60,102 bases of DNA from Paludibacteraceae bacterium (GTDB lineage: Bacteria > Bacteroidota > Bacteroidia > Bacteroidales > Paludibacteraceae): the NCBI GenBank assembly GCA_017551675.1, contig JAFZLC010000019.1, positions 1-60,102 on the forward strand, written 5' to 3'. The notes under the pieces were generated by a model, which saw only the letters and a program-made list of their open reading frames with translations, did not search any database and was not told the origin of the DNA. The translations under genes were made by a program, and so were the position numbers. This document shows positions 36,356-44,993 of the stretch, one piece after another (the stretch's first letter is position 1; each line of letters opens with the position of its first letter).

Positions 36356-37009
36356 TTATTCAACATCATTCAAAGCCTTCACTGATTCCGACTTAACCAA
36401 CCAAGCAACGGAAAAAGCTGTCAGCATAATGAATTCACAGAACCATGTGTAAGGGAACCATGCAGGCACCCACGCAAAGACTGGAGTCTTGTGCAAAGCT
36501 AAGCACACAGCAAAGACAAATATCACAATGCCACACACCCTATACACAACGTTTCTTTTCCTTTTCTTCTCATTATTTACATTTCCGAGTGTAAACAGAA
36601 ACAAAATATTTACAGCAAAAGCGAAAAACAAAACCGATGCTGCCACCATGTGAATCGTATGACTAACATTTATTGGCAAGTCAAACATACCAACCGTCTC
36701 TGGTGCACCTGGCACCCTACAAGGGAAGACAACCACAAATAGGCAACACAAAGACTGAATAATAGCCATCACTCGATCTCTCCAGTCATACCCAGTATAA
36801 CACATAAAAAACACTGAAGCAGTGAACAGCAATCCAATCATCCACACCTTGGACGATGCATAATACGTGGCACTAACACTCATATACCAACCTTCCATAT
36901 TATGTTCTGCACCGAACAATCCAAATATAAGGCAAGCAGGTGCCAATACACCACAAAGTATTCCCAACATCTTACGTAGGAACAAATAATTTTTTACTTC
37001 TTCTTTCAT
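36356..37009 (-). CDS. Hypothetical multi-pass membrane protein
   Basis: A 217-residue protein with about six membrane segments: KMLGILCGVLAPACLIFGLFG, VWMIGLLFTASVFFMCYTGY, IIQSLCCLFVVVFPC, HTIHMVAASVLFFAFAVNILFLF, VCGIVIFVFAVCLALH and FCEFIMLTAFSVAWLV. The pattern of short polar loops with a conserved-looking SATYY resembles DUF998-type proteins, but I do not claim membership. I chose the ATG at 37009 (MKEEVKNYLFLRK); an ATG 30 bases upstream adds a non-conserved prefix. Confidence 0.7.
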   Translation of the reverse strand: MKEEVKNYLFLRKMLGILCGVLAPACLIFGLFGAEHNMEGWYMSVSATYYASSKVWMIGLLFTASVFFMCYTGYDWRDRVMAIIQSLCCLFVVVFPCRVPGAPETVGMFDLPINVSHTIHMVAASVLFFAFAVNILFLFTLGNVNNEKKRKRNVVYRVCGIVIFVFAVCLALHKTPVFAWVPAWFPYTWFCEFIMLTAFSVAWLVKSESVKALNDVE

Positions 37010-37094
37010 TATCGTTACAATATATTGTATTATTGTCATTTGCCAATATAATCCATAATGGTGAGACTATAAATTCATTTCGATTCCCTTTTTT

Positions 37095-37179
37095 GTAGAG
37101 ACGCAATGCTTTGCGTCTTTTTTACAGAAACAATGTACGTTAGTATCTTTTATAAAGACGATGTGCACATCGTCTCTAC
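37095..37179. repeat. Paired REP-like palindromes 3 and 4 (GAGACG family)
   Basis: An 85-bp unit with 9-bp terminal inverted repeats GTAGAGACG (37095-37103) and CGTCTCTAC (37171-37179). Inside, AGACGCAA-TGCT-TTGCGTCT (37099-37118) is a hairpin followed by TTTTTT, and the 20-bp palindrome AGACGATGTG plus its complement spans 37156-37175. The arrangement of two palindromes in inverted order recalls a bacterial interspersed mosaic element. It lies between hisB and the membrane protein gene. Confidence 0.7.
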
Positions 37180-37212
37180 AGCCGGAAGCGATAATCACCT
37201 AATTTTAATTAT

Positions 37213-38343
37213 TTATAGAGTCCCTTTAGTCGATGGCAACTCATATTTATAGATGTCTCGTTTCACCGCCATTTTAATGGAACGGGCCAAAGCTTTAAAG
37301 ATACCTTCAATCTTATGATGCTCATTATCACCTTCAGCCTTAATATTCAAATTCATTTTAGCCGAATCGCTCAATGACTTAAAGAAATGCAAGAACATCT
37401 CCGTAGGCATATCGCCCACATATTCCCGTTTAAATTCAGCATTCCAAACCAACCATGGTCTGCCACCGAAATCCAATGCCACAGAGCATAAGCAATCATC
37501 CATTGGAAGGCAATAGCCATAACGTTCAATACCTCTTTTATCACCCAATGCTTTTAACAAAGCTTCTCCCAATGCAATAGCCGTATCCTCAATGGTATGG
37601 TGTTCATCCACATTCAAATCGCCCTTCACACGAATGGTTAGATCGCAACCAGAGTGTTTGCCAATCTGTTCCAACATGTGATCGAAGAAACCGAGTCCTG
37701 ATGAGATCTCGCATTTGCCTGTTCCATCCAAATTCAATTGAACAAAGATATCTGTCTCCTTCGTCGTGCGTTGTACGGTTGCCACACGTTCTCCTGCGAA
37801 TAAGAATTCTGCAATTTGATCCCAACAATCAACAACCTTCGCACAAGAATCAGTCAATTGTTCATCTTCCACCATCTTCCGACCCTCTTCAATAGAAGGA
37901 GCTATCAAGATGGCCTTGCAACCAAGATTCTTTGCCAACATCACATCAGTCAGGCGATCACCAATCACAAAAGAGCGACTCATATCATACGAGCCATCCA
38001 TATACTCAGTGAGCATAGCCGTACCAGGTTTACGCGTAGGCTGGTTATCCTCTAAGAATGTCTTATCAATAAATATCTTATCAAATTCGACTCCCTCGCC
38101 CTTTAATGTTTCCAACAATTTTGATTGAACCGTATCGAAGTTAACCTGAGGATAAATCGGCGTACCCAATCCGTCCTGATTCGACACCATCACCAATTCA
38201 TGCGAGAGTTTCTGACGAATAAAATACAAATTACGCATGACCCCCGGAAGGAATGTCATTTGATCCAAGCGGTCCACTTGAAAGGTAACAGGAGGTTCAA
38301 CTATAAGAGTACCATCTCTATCAATAAAAAGAGCCGTTTTCAT
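37213..38343 (-). CDS. hisB: Bifunctional histidinol-phosphatase / imidazoleglycerol-phosphate dehydratase
   Basis: A 376-residue fusion catalysing two steps of histidine synthesis. Residues 1 to about 170 are the HAD-type histidinol phosphatase: [17 protein letters not shown] (DxDxT nucleophile) and [18 protein letters not shown] (motif IV). Residues about 185-376 are the dehydratase, with [35 protein letters not shown] and [18 protein letters not shown] supplying the Mn ligands. No other his gene is adjacent. An ATG 12 bases upstream is also possible; the chosen one matches the family start. The upstream gap holds a promoter and a short copy of the hairpin element. Confidence 0.96.
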   Translation of the reverse strand: MKTALFIDRDGTLIVEPPVTFQVDRLDQMTFLPGVMRNLYFIRQKLSHELVMVSNQDGLGTPIYPQVNFDTVQSKLLETLKGEGVEFDKIFIDKTFLEDNQPTRKPGTAMLTEYMDGSYDMSRSFVIGDRLTDVMLAKNLGCKAILIAPSIEEGRKMVEDEQLTDSCAKVVDCWDQIAEFLFAGERVATVQRTTKETDIFVQLNLDGTGKCEISSGLGFFDHMLEQIGKHSGCDLTIRVKGDLNVDEHHTIEDTAIALGEALLKALGDKRGIERYGYCLPMDDCLCSVALDFGGRPWLVWNAEFKREYVGDMPTEMFLHFFKSLSDSAKMNLNIKAEGDNEHHKIEGIFKALARSIKMAVKRDIYKYELPSTKGTL

Positions 38344-38375
38344 ATTTTCAATCATTTTTTAACCATTATCATAAA

Positions 38376-38414
38376 AGGTCGGAGTTATAAATTCATAATT
38401 CTAAGAACTCACCT
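38376..38414 (-). repeat. Dispersed hairpin element, contracted copy (J)
   Basis: On the minus strand it begins AGGTGAGTTCTTAGAATT, keeps ATGAATT, and ends CCGACCT; the middle is deleted relative to full copies. It starts 13 nt after the hisB -7 box and ends about 32 nt before the chosen ATG. Confidence 0.6.
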
Positions 38415-38427
38415 GAATTAAGGAATG

Positions 38428-38456
38428 CAAAAATAATAAAAAACAGCAAACCCAAA
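38428..38456 (-). promoter_or_regulatory. Promoter of hisB
   Basis: Minus strand: TTTG (38453-38456), 17-base spacer, TATTTTTG (38428-38435). A second TTTG at 38447-38450 is too close. Good consensus match. Confidence 0.6.
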
Positions 38457-38643
38457 AGTTTAAATAAAAAAACACAACAGATAATTTGAATAAAAATTCA
38501 GAACAAAAAGGTATCACAGAAAGTACAAAAAAGTCCTAAAAACAAAGAGTATATCGAGGCAAGAGAGATTCAAAAAAAATTTTTTCTTAAATTTTGTGAA
38601 TATTTTTTCCATTCGAAACAATTATTCTTCGCAAAAAAATACG

Positions 38644-38651
38644 TAAATTTG
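38644..38651 (+). promoter_or_regulatory. -7 promoter element of the oad operon
   Basis: TAAATTTG matches TAnnTTTG and lies 40 nt before the oadG ATG. No -33 TTTG at proper distance is seen. The 348-bp divergent gap between the hisB and oadG start codons contains this, the hisB promoter and the contracted hairpin copy; the rest is A-rich. Confidence 0.45.
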
Positions 38652-38691
38652 GAAAATTAATTTAACAAAAAACATAAGCTTAATAAATAGT

Positions 38692-38955
38692 ATGGAAAAA
38701 CTTTTAGATTCGCTCCAACTAATGGTAATTGGATTAACGACCGTGTTCTCGGTGTTACTACTTGTAATTTATTTGGGAAAAGGGCTTATCACTTTGGTGA
38801 ACAGATTTGCACCTGAAGAGGAAAAGCCTAAAGCTGTAGCCAATAACGCATCTGCGAGCAACGTGGTAGATCCTAACGTGGCACAAGCTATCAATATGGC
38901 TATCAGTCAGCTGACAGCCGGAAAATCCCAAGCGACAAAGATTGAAAGGATATAA
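38692..38955 (+). CDS. oadG: Oxaloacetate decarboxylase gamma-type subunit
   Basis: An 87-residue small membrane protein. One membrane helix (LMVIGLTTVFSVLLLVIYLG, residues about 10-29) is followed by a cytoplasmic tail that in Na+-pumping decarboxylases binds zinc and holds the alpha and beta subunits together. The tail here is Ala/Asn-rich and lacks a His cluster. Identification rests on the helix signature GLTTVFSVLLLVIYLGKGL, size, and position directly upstream of oadA and oadB. Confidence 0.85.
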   Translation: MEKLLDSLQLMVIGLTTVFSVLLLVIYLGKGLITLVNRFAPEEEKPKAVANNASASNVVDPNVAQAINMAISQLTAGKSQATKIERI

Positions 38956-39046
38956 GAAAATTTAGATATAACTTAAATCTCTTAAAAAAAAGAATAATTA
39001 ATCGGGGAAGAAGAGGACGCCCCCACCATAAACAATTAATTATAAA

Positions 39047-40879
39047 ATGGCTAAAGAAGTAAAATTTAGTCTCGTTTTCAGAGACATGTGGCAAGCAGCT
39101 GGCAAGTACGTACCGCGTGTTGACCAACTGGTGAAAGTAGCACCTGCCATCATTAAGATGGGATGCTTTGACAGAGTAGAAACAAACGGAGGTGGTTTTG
39201 AGCAAGTCAACCTTCTCTATGGAGAAAACCCCAACAAAGCAGTTCGCGAATGGACAAAACCATTTCATGATGCTGGCATCCAAACACACATGTTAGATCG
39301 TGCATTGAACGGACTTCGTATGAGTCCCGTTCCTGCAGACGTACGTAAACTATTCTATCAAGTAAAGAAAAAACAAGGAACTGATATCACTCGTACATTC
39401 TGTGGATTGAATGATACCCGTAACATCATTCCTTCTATCGGATACGCTCACGATGGTGGCATGATTTCTCAATGTTGCCTTTGCATCACCTACTCTCCTA
39501 TTCACACTGTTGAATATTATACAAACATTGCAAAAGAGTTGATTGATGCTGGTTGTGATGAAATCTGCTTGAAAGATATGGCAGGAATCGGACGTCCTGC
39601 TTTCTTAGGAGAATTAACTAAAAACATCAAAGCAATCAAAGATATCACTATTCAATATCACAGTCACGCAGGACCTGGTTTCAACATGGCTTCTATTTTG
39701 GAAGTCTGCAAAGCTGGTTGCGACTACGTAGACGTTGGTATGGAACCTCTTTCATGGGGTACAGGACATGCAGATGTCATCGCCGTACAAGCCATGTTGA
39801 AAGATGCAGGTTTCAAAGTGAAAGAGATCAACATGAGTGCTTATATGGAGGCTCGTTCTCTCATCATCGAGATGATGGACGACTTCTTGGGATATTACAT
39901 TCCACCTCGTAACCGTATGATGAACTCATTATTGATCGGTCCAGGTCTTCCTGGCGGTATGATGGGATCATTGATGACTGACTTGGAGACCAACCTCGAA
40001 TCCATCAACAAGTGGAAAGAGAAGAATGGCAAACCTAAGATGAGTCAAGATGAATTGTTGATCAAGCTATTCGATGAGGTTAAATATGTATGGCCTATGA
40101 TGGGTTATCCTTGCTTGGTAACACCATTCTCTCAATATGTGAAGAACATGGCATTGATGAACGTAATGCAAATGGAAAAGGGCAAAGAGCGTTGGACCAT
40201 CATTGCAGACGAGATTTGGGATATGATGTTAGGAAAATCAGGAAAATTGCCTGGCCCATTGGCTCCTGAATTGGAAGCTATTGCTAAAGAGCAAGGAAGA
40301 GAATTCCATACTGAAGATCCTCAAAGCAACTTCCCTGATGCACTCGACACCTTCCGCGAGGAGATGAAGAAAGAGAATTGGGATTTGGGACAAGACAACG
40401 AAGAGCTCTTCGAGTTGGCTATGCACCCACAACAATATCGTGCATATAAATCAGGAAAAGCAAAAAGAGACTTCTTGGCTGACCTCGAAGAGAGAAAAGC
40501 TAAGAGAGCTGCAGTAAAAGGTGGTGTAGAATTGCCTCAAACCATAGTTGTTGATGTAAACGGAGTGAAGTACAACGTAACAGTCGGAGCAAACAACGGA
40601 GAGAATGCTAGCGCACCTGCAGGTGGAGCAACAGCCATCACTGGAGAAGGAAACGATTTATTGTCACCATTGGAAGGAAAAGCTTACTTAATAAAGAATG
40701 CAGGAGAGGTTCCTGTAAAAGTAGGTGATACCGTTAAGAAAGGACAAGTTGTATGTTACGTGGAATCCATGAAAAACTTCAACGCTATTTCTGCCGAAGC
40801 TGATGGTGTCATCACTCAAATTTGTTTCACCAGCGGTTCTTCTGTATCCGAGGATGATGTATTAATGAAAATCAAATAA
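39047..40879 (+). CDS. oadA: Biotin-dependent oxaloacetate/pyruvate carboxyltransferase alpha subunit
   Basis: A 610-residue protein. Residues 1 to about 300 are the carboxyltransferase TIM barrel: KFSLVFRDMWQAAGKY, CLKDMAGIGRPAFLGEL, and the metal ligands in IQYHSHAGPGFNMAS. Residues about 310-470 form the conserved helical domain. The last 75 are the biotinyl domain, LLSPLEGKAYLIKNAGEVPVKVGDTVKKGQVV, with the biotin lysine in VESMKNFNAIS; the usual motif is EAMKM, so Ser and Asn are substitutions flanking the Lys. With OadB and OadG it should decarboxylate oxaloacetate (or a related acid) and pump Na+. The standard reading could also be pyruvate carboxylase subunit B. Confidence 0.9.
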   Translation: MAKEVKFSLVFRDMWQAAGKYVPRVDQLVKVAPAIIKMGCFDRVETNGGGFEQVNLLYGENPNKAVREWTKPFHDAGIQTHMLDRALNGLRMSPVPADVRKLFYQVKKKQGTDITRTFCGLNDTRNIIPSIGYAHDGGMISQCCLCITYSPIHTVEYYTNIAKELIDAGCDEICLKDMAGIGRPAFLGELTKNIKAIKDITIQYHSHAGPGFNMASILEVCKAGCDYVDVGMEPLSWGTGHADVIAVQAMLKDAGFKVKEINMSAYMEARSLIIEMMDDFLGYYIPPRNRMMNSLLIGPGLPGGMMGSLMTDLETNLESINKWKEKNGKPKMSQDELLIKLFDEVKYVWPMMGYPCLVTPFSQYVKNMALMNVMQMEKGKERWTIIADEIWDMMLGKSGKLPGPLAPELEAIAKEQGREFHTEDPQSNFPDALDTFREEMKKENWDLGQDNEELFELAMHPQQYRAYKSGKAKRDFLADLEERKAKRAAVKGGVELPQTIVVDVNGVKYNVTVGANNGENASAPAGGATAITGEGNDLLSPLEGKAYLIKNAGEVPVKVGDTVKKGQVVCYVESMKNFNAISAEADGVITQICFTSGSSVSEDDVLMKIK

Positions 40880-40887
40880 AAGAAGTC

Positions 40888-42171
40888 ATGGTAGAAATAT
40901 TAGAAAAAATATATAGCATGACGGCGATTGGCAACTTCGTCGAGCATCCTCAATATATCATAATGATTCTTTTGGCCTTCGTCCTACTCTATTTGGGTAT
41001 TAAGAAGGAGTATGAGCCATTGCTTTTAGTACCTATTGCTTTTGGTGTATTGATCGCCAACTTTCCAGGTGGAGGTATGGGTGTATACGCAGCCTTAGAT
41101 ACTACTATCGATGGGGTTCTCTACCATAATGCTATAACATTCCCTGATGGTTCTTTATGGTGTGATGCAAATGGTATTCCTTACAACATCTATGAGGTGG
41201 GATTACCTCTAATCGCACACGACTTAGGTATCATAAACTATCTTTATTACGCATTGATTAAGTCTGGTTTGTTACCTCCTATCATCTTCATGGGTGTAGG
41301 TGCGTTGACAGACTTCGGACCAATGTTGCGTAACTTGAAGTTGGCTATTTTCGGTGCAGGCGCCCAATTCGGTATCTTTGCTGTGTTGTTGGTGGCAAGT
41401 CAATTCTTTGAAATGGAAGAAGCTGGTTCTTTGGCTATCATCGGTGGTGCTGATGGACCAACCGCTATTTTCACTACATTAAAATTGGCACCACACATGT
41501 TAGGTCCTATCGCTATTGCCGCTTATTCATACATGGCTTTGGTACCTGTGATTATTCCATTGGTAGTAAAATTGACATGTAGAGAAAAGGAATTGAAGAT
41601 CAACATGAGAGAGCAAGACAAATTGTTCCCTAACAAACAGGAATTCAAGAACATGAGAGTATTGAAGATTCTCTTCCCAATTGTCGTTACAACAATTGTG
41701 GCTATCATCGTTCCTGATGCTGTAGCACTGGTAGGTATGTTAATGTTCGGTAATTTGCTCAAGGAGATTGGTAGCAACACCTCTCGTTTGTTCAATGCAG
41801 CTTCCAATGGTATCATGAATGCAGCAACCATCTTCTTAGGACTTTGCGTCGGTGCCACTATGACAGTAGACGCCTTCTTAAATTTAAAAACAATCGGTAT
41901 CGTTGCTGGTGGATTCCTCGCATTTGGATTCTCCATTTTCGGTGGTATCTTACTTGTAAAAATTATGAACCGATTCTCAAAGAAGCAGATCAATCCATTG
42001 ATTGGTGCAACGGGTTTGAGTGCCGTTCCTATGGCTTCTCGTGTTGCTAATGAGATCGCTTTGAAGTATGATCCACGCAACCACGTGCTCAACTATTGTA
42101 TGTCATCCAACGTGGCTGGCGTCATCGGTTCTGCGGTTGCTGCCGGTATCTTGATTAAATTCTTAGGATAA
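40888..42171 (+). CDS. oadB: Na+-translocating decarboxylase beta subunit
   Basis: A 427-residue polytopic membrane protein that decarboxylates carboxybiotin while exporting Na+. The key motif GGADGPTAIFTTLKLAP (Asp in the first discontinuous helix) is present, as are GVGALTDFGPMLRN and the C-terminal NPLIGATGLSAVPMASRV and NYCMSSNVAGVIGSAVAAGIL. About ten membrane segments. It follows oadA by 8 bp and ends at a strong terminator. It works in the same sodium economy as the NQR complex at the start of the window. Confidence 0.94.
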   Translation: MVEILEKIYSMTAIGNFVEHPQYIIMILLAFVLLYLGIKKEYEPLLLVPIAFGVLIANFPGGGMGVYAALDTTIDGVLYHNAITFPDGSLWCDANGIPYNIYEVGLPLIAHDLGIINYLYYALIKSGLLPPIIFMGVGALTDFGPMLRNLKLAIFGAGAQFGIFAVLLVASQFFEMEEAGSLAIIGGADGPTAIFTTLKLAPHMLGPIAIAAYSYMALVPVIIPLVVKLTCREKELKINMREQDKLFPNKQEFKNMRVLKILFPIVVTTIVAIIVPDAVALVGMLMFGNLLKEIGSNTSRLFNAASNGIMNAATIFLGLCVGATMTVDAFLNLKTIGIVAGGFLAFGFSIFGGILLVKIMNRFSKKQINPLIGATGLSAVPMASRVANEIALKYDPRNHVLNYCMSSNVAGVIGSAVAAGILIKFLG

Positions 42172-42187
42172 AAACAATGACATTCAT

Positions 42188-42226
42188 AAGGGAACTGCTC
42201 TCTGGGTGGTTCCCTTTTTTATTTTT
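42188..42226 (+). terminator. Terminator of the oad operon
   Basis: AAGGGAAC (42188-42195) pairs with GTTCCCTT (42209-42216) around a 13-base loop, then T6 and a further T-rich stretch. It lies 17 bp past the oadB stop. Confidence 0.85.
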
Positions 42227-42290
42227 ACAGACATTTTTCGGCGATTTATAAAATTCTCTTTCTCGGGGATCCTCAATAAAAATACTTCGT

Positions 42291-43202
42291 ATGACTCCCA
42301 AATACTCAAATGAAAAATATTGGTTTGACTTTGCCTCTCAAAACATCGGTCAACCCATCGATATCTTCTACGTCTACCCTACTATCAACTCTGAACCTTT
42401 AAGCAACAGAGGCAGTGTTCCTTCCTATACAGACATCAAAAGAGCAGAAGTTCGTAATGCCGCACGAAAGAACCAATCCTATATTAAATCAGTTTATGCT
42501 GATGGCGACTTCAACTTCTATGCGCCCTACTACCGTCAGATGACCACCAAAGTTTTCGAAATGAGTCACACGGAGAGAAATGAACGTGCCAAACTATCCG
42601 TGTCGGATGTCAGACGCGCTTTTCAATATTATATGCGAGAATTCAACAACGGACGTCCCTATATTTTATTAAGTCACAGTCAGGGTTCTCAAATGCTTTT
42701 GGAACTACTAAAACATGGCATGACAGACAAACAATTCAGTCAAATGATTGCCGCCTATCTCATAGGCTTTGAAATCACAGAAAAAGACTTACAGAAATTC
42801 CCCAAAAGAATAATACCTGCCCAAGGAGAGTTGGACAAAGGTGTTGTGATTTCCTTTAATTCCGCCACCTCCGTTCAGGCTAAATCTCCCCTACTTGCCA
42901 ACACAGTCGTCTGCATCAATCCCCTCAATTGGAAAACAGACGAAACATTAGCACCAGCTTCTATGCATAAAGGGATTATTCGATATGATAAAAAGGCACA
43001 AGGTTACAAGACTACCCCCGAATTCACCAGTGTGCAAATACAAGACCATCTTCTTGTCTGTAAAGAGGTAGACCCAACCATCTGTTACAACGAAAAAATC
43101 AAGGAACCGTTTCCATTGGGCAATCTACATTTCGCAGACACATGGCTATACGCAGCCAATCTAAAGGAAAACATGCGAAAAAGAAGTGGGTTATACGTAT
43201 GA
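42291..43202 (+). CDS. DUF3089 family alpha/beta-hydrolase-like protein
   Basis: A 303-residue protein. The N-terminal PIDIFYVYPTINSE and FNFYAPYYRQMTTKVFEM and the nucleophile elbow YILLSHSQGSQMLLELL (GxSxG-like, with Ser in HSQG) are typical of DUF3089, an alpha/beta hydrolase family of unknown substrate. VVISFNSAT and DHLLVCKEVDP are further family blocks. No signal peptide is visible at this start, although many relatives are lipoproteins, so the N-terminus may be shortened relative to the family. It stands between the oad operon and a 479-bp gap. Confidence 0.8.
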   Translation: MTPKYSNEKYWFDFASQNIGQPIDIFYVYPTINSEPLSNRGSVPSYTDIKRAEVRNAARKNQSYIKSVYADGDFNFYAPYYRQMTTKVFEMSHTERNERAKLSVSDVRRAFQYYMREFNNGRPYILLSHSQGSQMLLELLKHGMTDKQFSQMIAAYLIGFEITEKDLQKFPKRIIPAQGELDKGVVISFNSATSVQAKSPLLANTVVCINPLNWKTDETLAPASMHKGIIRYDKKAQGYKTTPEFTSVQIQDHLLVCKEVDPTICYNEKIKEPFPLGNLHFADTWLYAANLKENMRKRSGLYV

Positions 43203-43326
43203 TTTTTAATGATTTTATAAGTCATGAGATTAAAATGATATTTATTCATAGAATTGTGTTTATGAAATAATCCGCACCGAGGACAAAAAGATTCTTTCAA
43301 AAAACGTTTAAATCAAAATAAATTCG

Positions 43327-43334
43327 TATCTTTG
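43327..43334 (+). promoter_or_regulatory. -7 promoter element with a 340-nt leader to the EamA gene
   Basis: TATCTTTG matches TAnnTTTG; TTTA (43307-43310) sits 16 bases upstream. If used, the transcript would carry a leader of about 340 nt before the ATG at 43682. That leader contains one hairpin of the dispersed family (43441-43467) but otherwise no structure I can name. The 479-bp gap from 43203 holds no gene that I can support. Confidence 0.4.
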
Positions 43335-43440
43335 TCACGTCTATCGCATATCGCTTTTTTATAATTCAAAGCACTAGATTTAAGTGATTTTTTCGATACG
43401 GCAAAGATTGTTCAGCACATTGTTGATCAAACCTTTACAA

Positions 43441-43467
43441 AGCGAGTTCTATAAATATCAATTCGCT
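43441..43467 (+). repeat. Dispersed hairpin element, left-half copy (K)
   Basis: AGCGAGTT pairs with AATTCGCT around an 11-base loop. The outer pairs differ from other copies (A-T, G-C, C-G in place of G-C, G-C, T-A) yet remain complementary. Same orientation as the EamA gene 214 nt downstream. Confidence 0.5.
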
Positions 43468-43681
43468 ATAGGATTATTTATTGGCAAAAAAGGGAAAAGT
43501 AAGTTGTGTTATTCGAGGGATAAAATTTGAATAAGCTTAACGAATCCAAAAAGATCTTGTATCATCACAATACAGAAAAAAAACTAATATGCTGAGGTAT
43601 TGTGGTTGGACACAAGATAGAGTGTATGTGAGTGACGTGATTGAATAATGAGATTTTATGTGGCAATTACATTAAAAAGGT

Positions 43682-44722
43682 ATGCACAATAGAGGAAGAA
43701 ATTTTTGGCATTTGATGGCCATTATTACAATGATTTTTTGGGGCACGAGTTTTGTATCAACCAAAATTCTGCTCGATTATGGTTTTTCATCCATATTTAT
43801 TTTCGTCGTACGGTTTATATTCACCTATTTTTTATTGTTGGTGTTATCACACGACATGATGTTCTCGCAGAACAAGAAAGATGAATTTCAACTGTTTTTA
43901 GGTGGACTGATGGGTGGCACACTCTATTTCTGGCTAGAAAATACTGCTCTCTCCAACTCTCCTTCATCAAACGTTTCTCTTCTTGTGTGCACGAGTCCGT
44001 TGATCATCTTGATCATCGTCAGTTTAATATTTAAGAAAGAGAAATTGAAGAAAAGACAAGTGGCTGGATCATTGCTCACCTTTCTCGGAATGGTTCTCGT
44101 TGTATTAAATGGCCATTTTTATCTGAAATTATCTCCCAAAGGAGACTTATTGGCATTAGGTGCATCGCTAGTATGGGTCATCTACTCCATCAGTGTGAAG
44201 AGATTACACAAAAAATACTCCACCCTTTTCATCACAAGAAAAGTCTTTTTCTACAGTTGTCTGACAGCAATACCCTTGCTTCCATTAGACGACGCAGTCA
44301 TCCCATGGGAGAATTTTTTAATACCCTCCGTGATCATAAACTTCCTATTGCTGACACTTTTCTCTTCTCTTTTTGGGTATTTAGTTTGGAACCTAGTACA
44401 AAGGGAACTCGGAGCTGTATTGGCCTCCAACTACATCTATTCGATGCCGTTGATTACAATCATCACCGCAGTAATCGTATTAGACGAGCAAGTGACATGG
44501 ATAGCTCTTATCGGTGCATTCGCCATTGTAACCGGAATGGTGTTAGCAGAATATAACGGGAAGAAGGAACCGCATCGGGATTATAATCTACAGAAACAAT
44601 ACCACGTGTTAACAGAATATAACGGGAAAAAGAAACAGCGTAAGGATTATAACCTACAAAAACAGCACCACGTGTTAGCTGAACATAACGGGAAAAAGAA
44701 ATCAATGTCAGAAAAGGTGTGA
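43682..44722 (+). CDS. EamA/DMT-family transporter with C-terminal tandem repeats
   Basis: A 346-residue inner-membrane protein with about ten helices in two EamA repeats: MIFWGTSFVSTKILLDYG at the start, NTALSNSPSSNVSLLVCTSPLIILI, LLALGASLVWVIYSISVKRLHKK, and VLASNYIYSMPLITIITAVIVLDEQVTWIALIGAFAIVTGMVLAEY. Such transporters export metabolites or drugs; the substrate is unknown. The last 60 residues are unusual: a 22-residue unit (VLAEYNGKK...YNLQKQ.H) occurs two and a half times, derived from the end of the last helix. Confidence 0.88.
   Translation: MHNRGRNFWHLMAIITMIFWGTSFVSTKILLDYGFSSIFIFVVRFIFTYFLLLVLSHDMMFSQNKKDEFQLFLGGLMGGTLYFWLENTALSNSPSSNVSLLVCTSPLIILIIVSLIFKKEKLKKRQVAGSLLTFLGMVLVVLNGHFYLKLSPKGDLLALGASLVWVIYSISVKRLHKKYSTLFITRKVFFYSCLTAIPLLPLDDAVIPWENFLIPSVIINFLLLTLFSSLFGYLVWNLVQRELGAVLASNYIYSMPLITIITAVIVLDEQVTWIALIGAFAIVTGMVLAEYNGKKEPHRDYNLQKQYHVLTEYNGKKKQRKDYNLQKQHHVLAEHNGKKKSMSEKV
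44540..44701 (+). repeat. 66-bp tandem repeat in the EamA gene
   Basis: Copies at 44540-44605, 44606-44671 and a partial at 44672-44701, each starting GTGTTA(G/A)C(A/T)GAA(T/C)ATAACGGG. The unit is a multiple of three and keeps the frame. It is absent from the family's usual architecture as I know it. Confidence 0.85.
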
Positions 44723-44993
44723 GGCGCTTCTTAAAAATCAAGCACTTCCATCATTATTTTTATTTTTTAGAAATAATTTTATTTTTTTTAGGTTAATTCA
44801 CAATAAATACATAGATTTGCTTACCATTAAGATGATGATTGGGCATAGCGACAAGTAATTTGTGTTAATGATTGGGTGATATAATTTTATGGTGAATATT
44901 CACAAACGGGTAGAATAGCAAATAGGCAAATGCACTTTTCGTTCGTGGCATCTAATGAATTTAAATTGGATATAGTTAATATAAATTGTCATT

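Noticed and set aside
37059-37080. GGTGAGACTATAAATTCATTT as another copy of the hairpin element.
   Set aside because: Only the first arm resembles the family, the second arm does not pair, and the orientation opposes the neighbouring genes.
42239-42260. CGGCGATTTATAAAATTC ahead of the DUF3089 gene as a copy of the hairpin element.
   Set aside because: No complementary second arm and no linker; the similarity is short and A/T-rich.
43085-43300. Minus-strand reading frame beginning with a CPRCG zinc-ribbon-like string.
   Set aside because: Most of it lies antisense to the DUF3089 gene, it has no promoter, and the motif alone is too short to support a gene.
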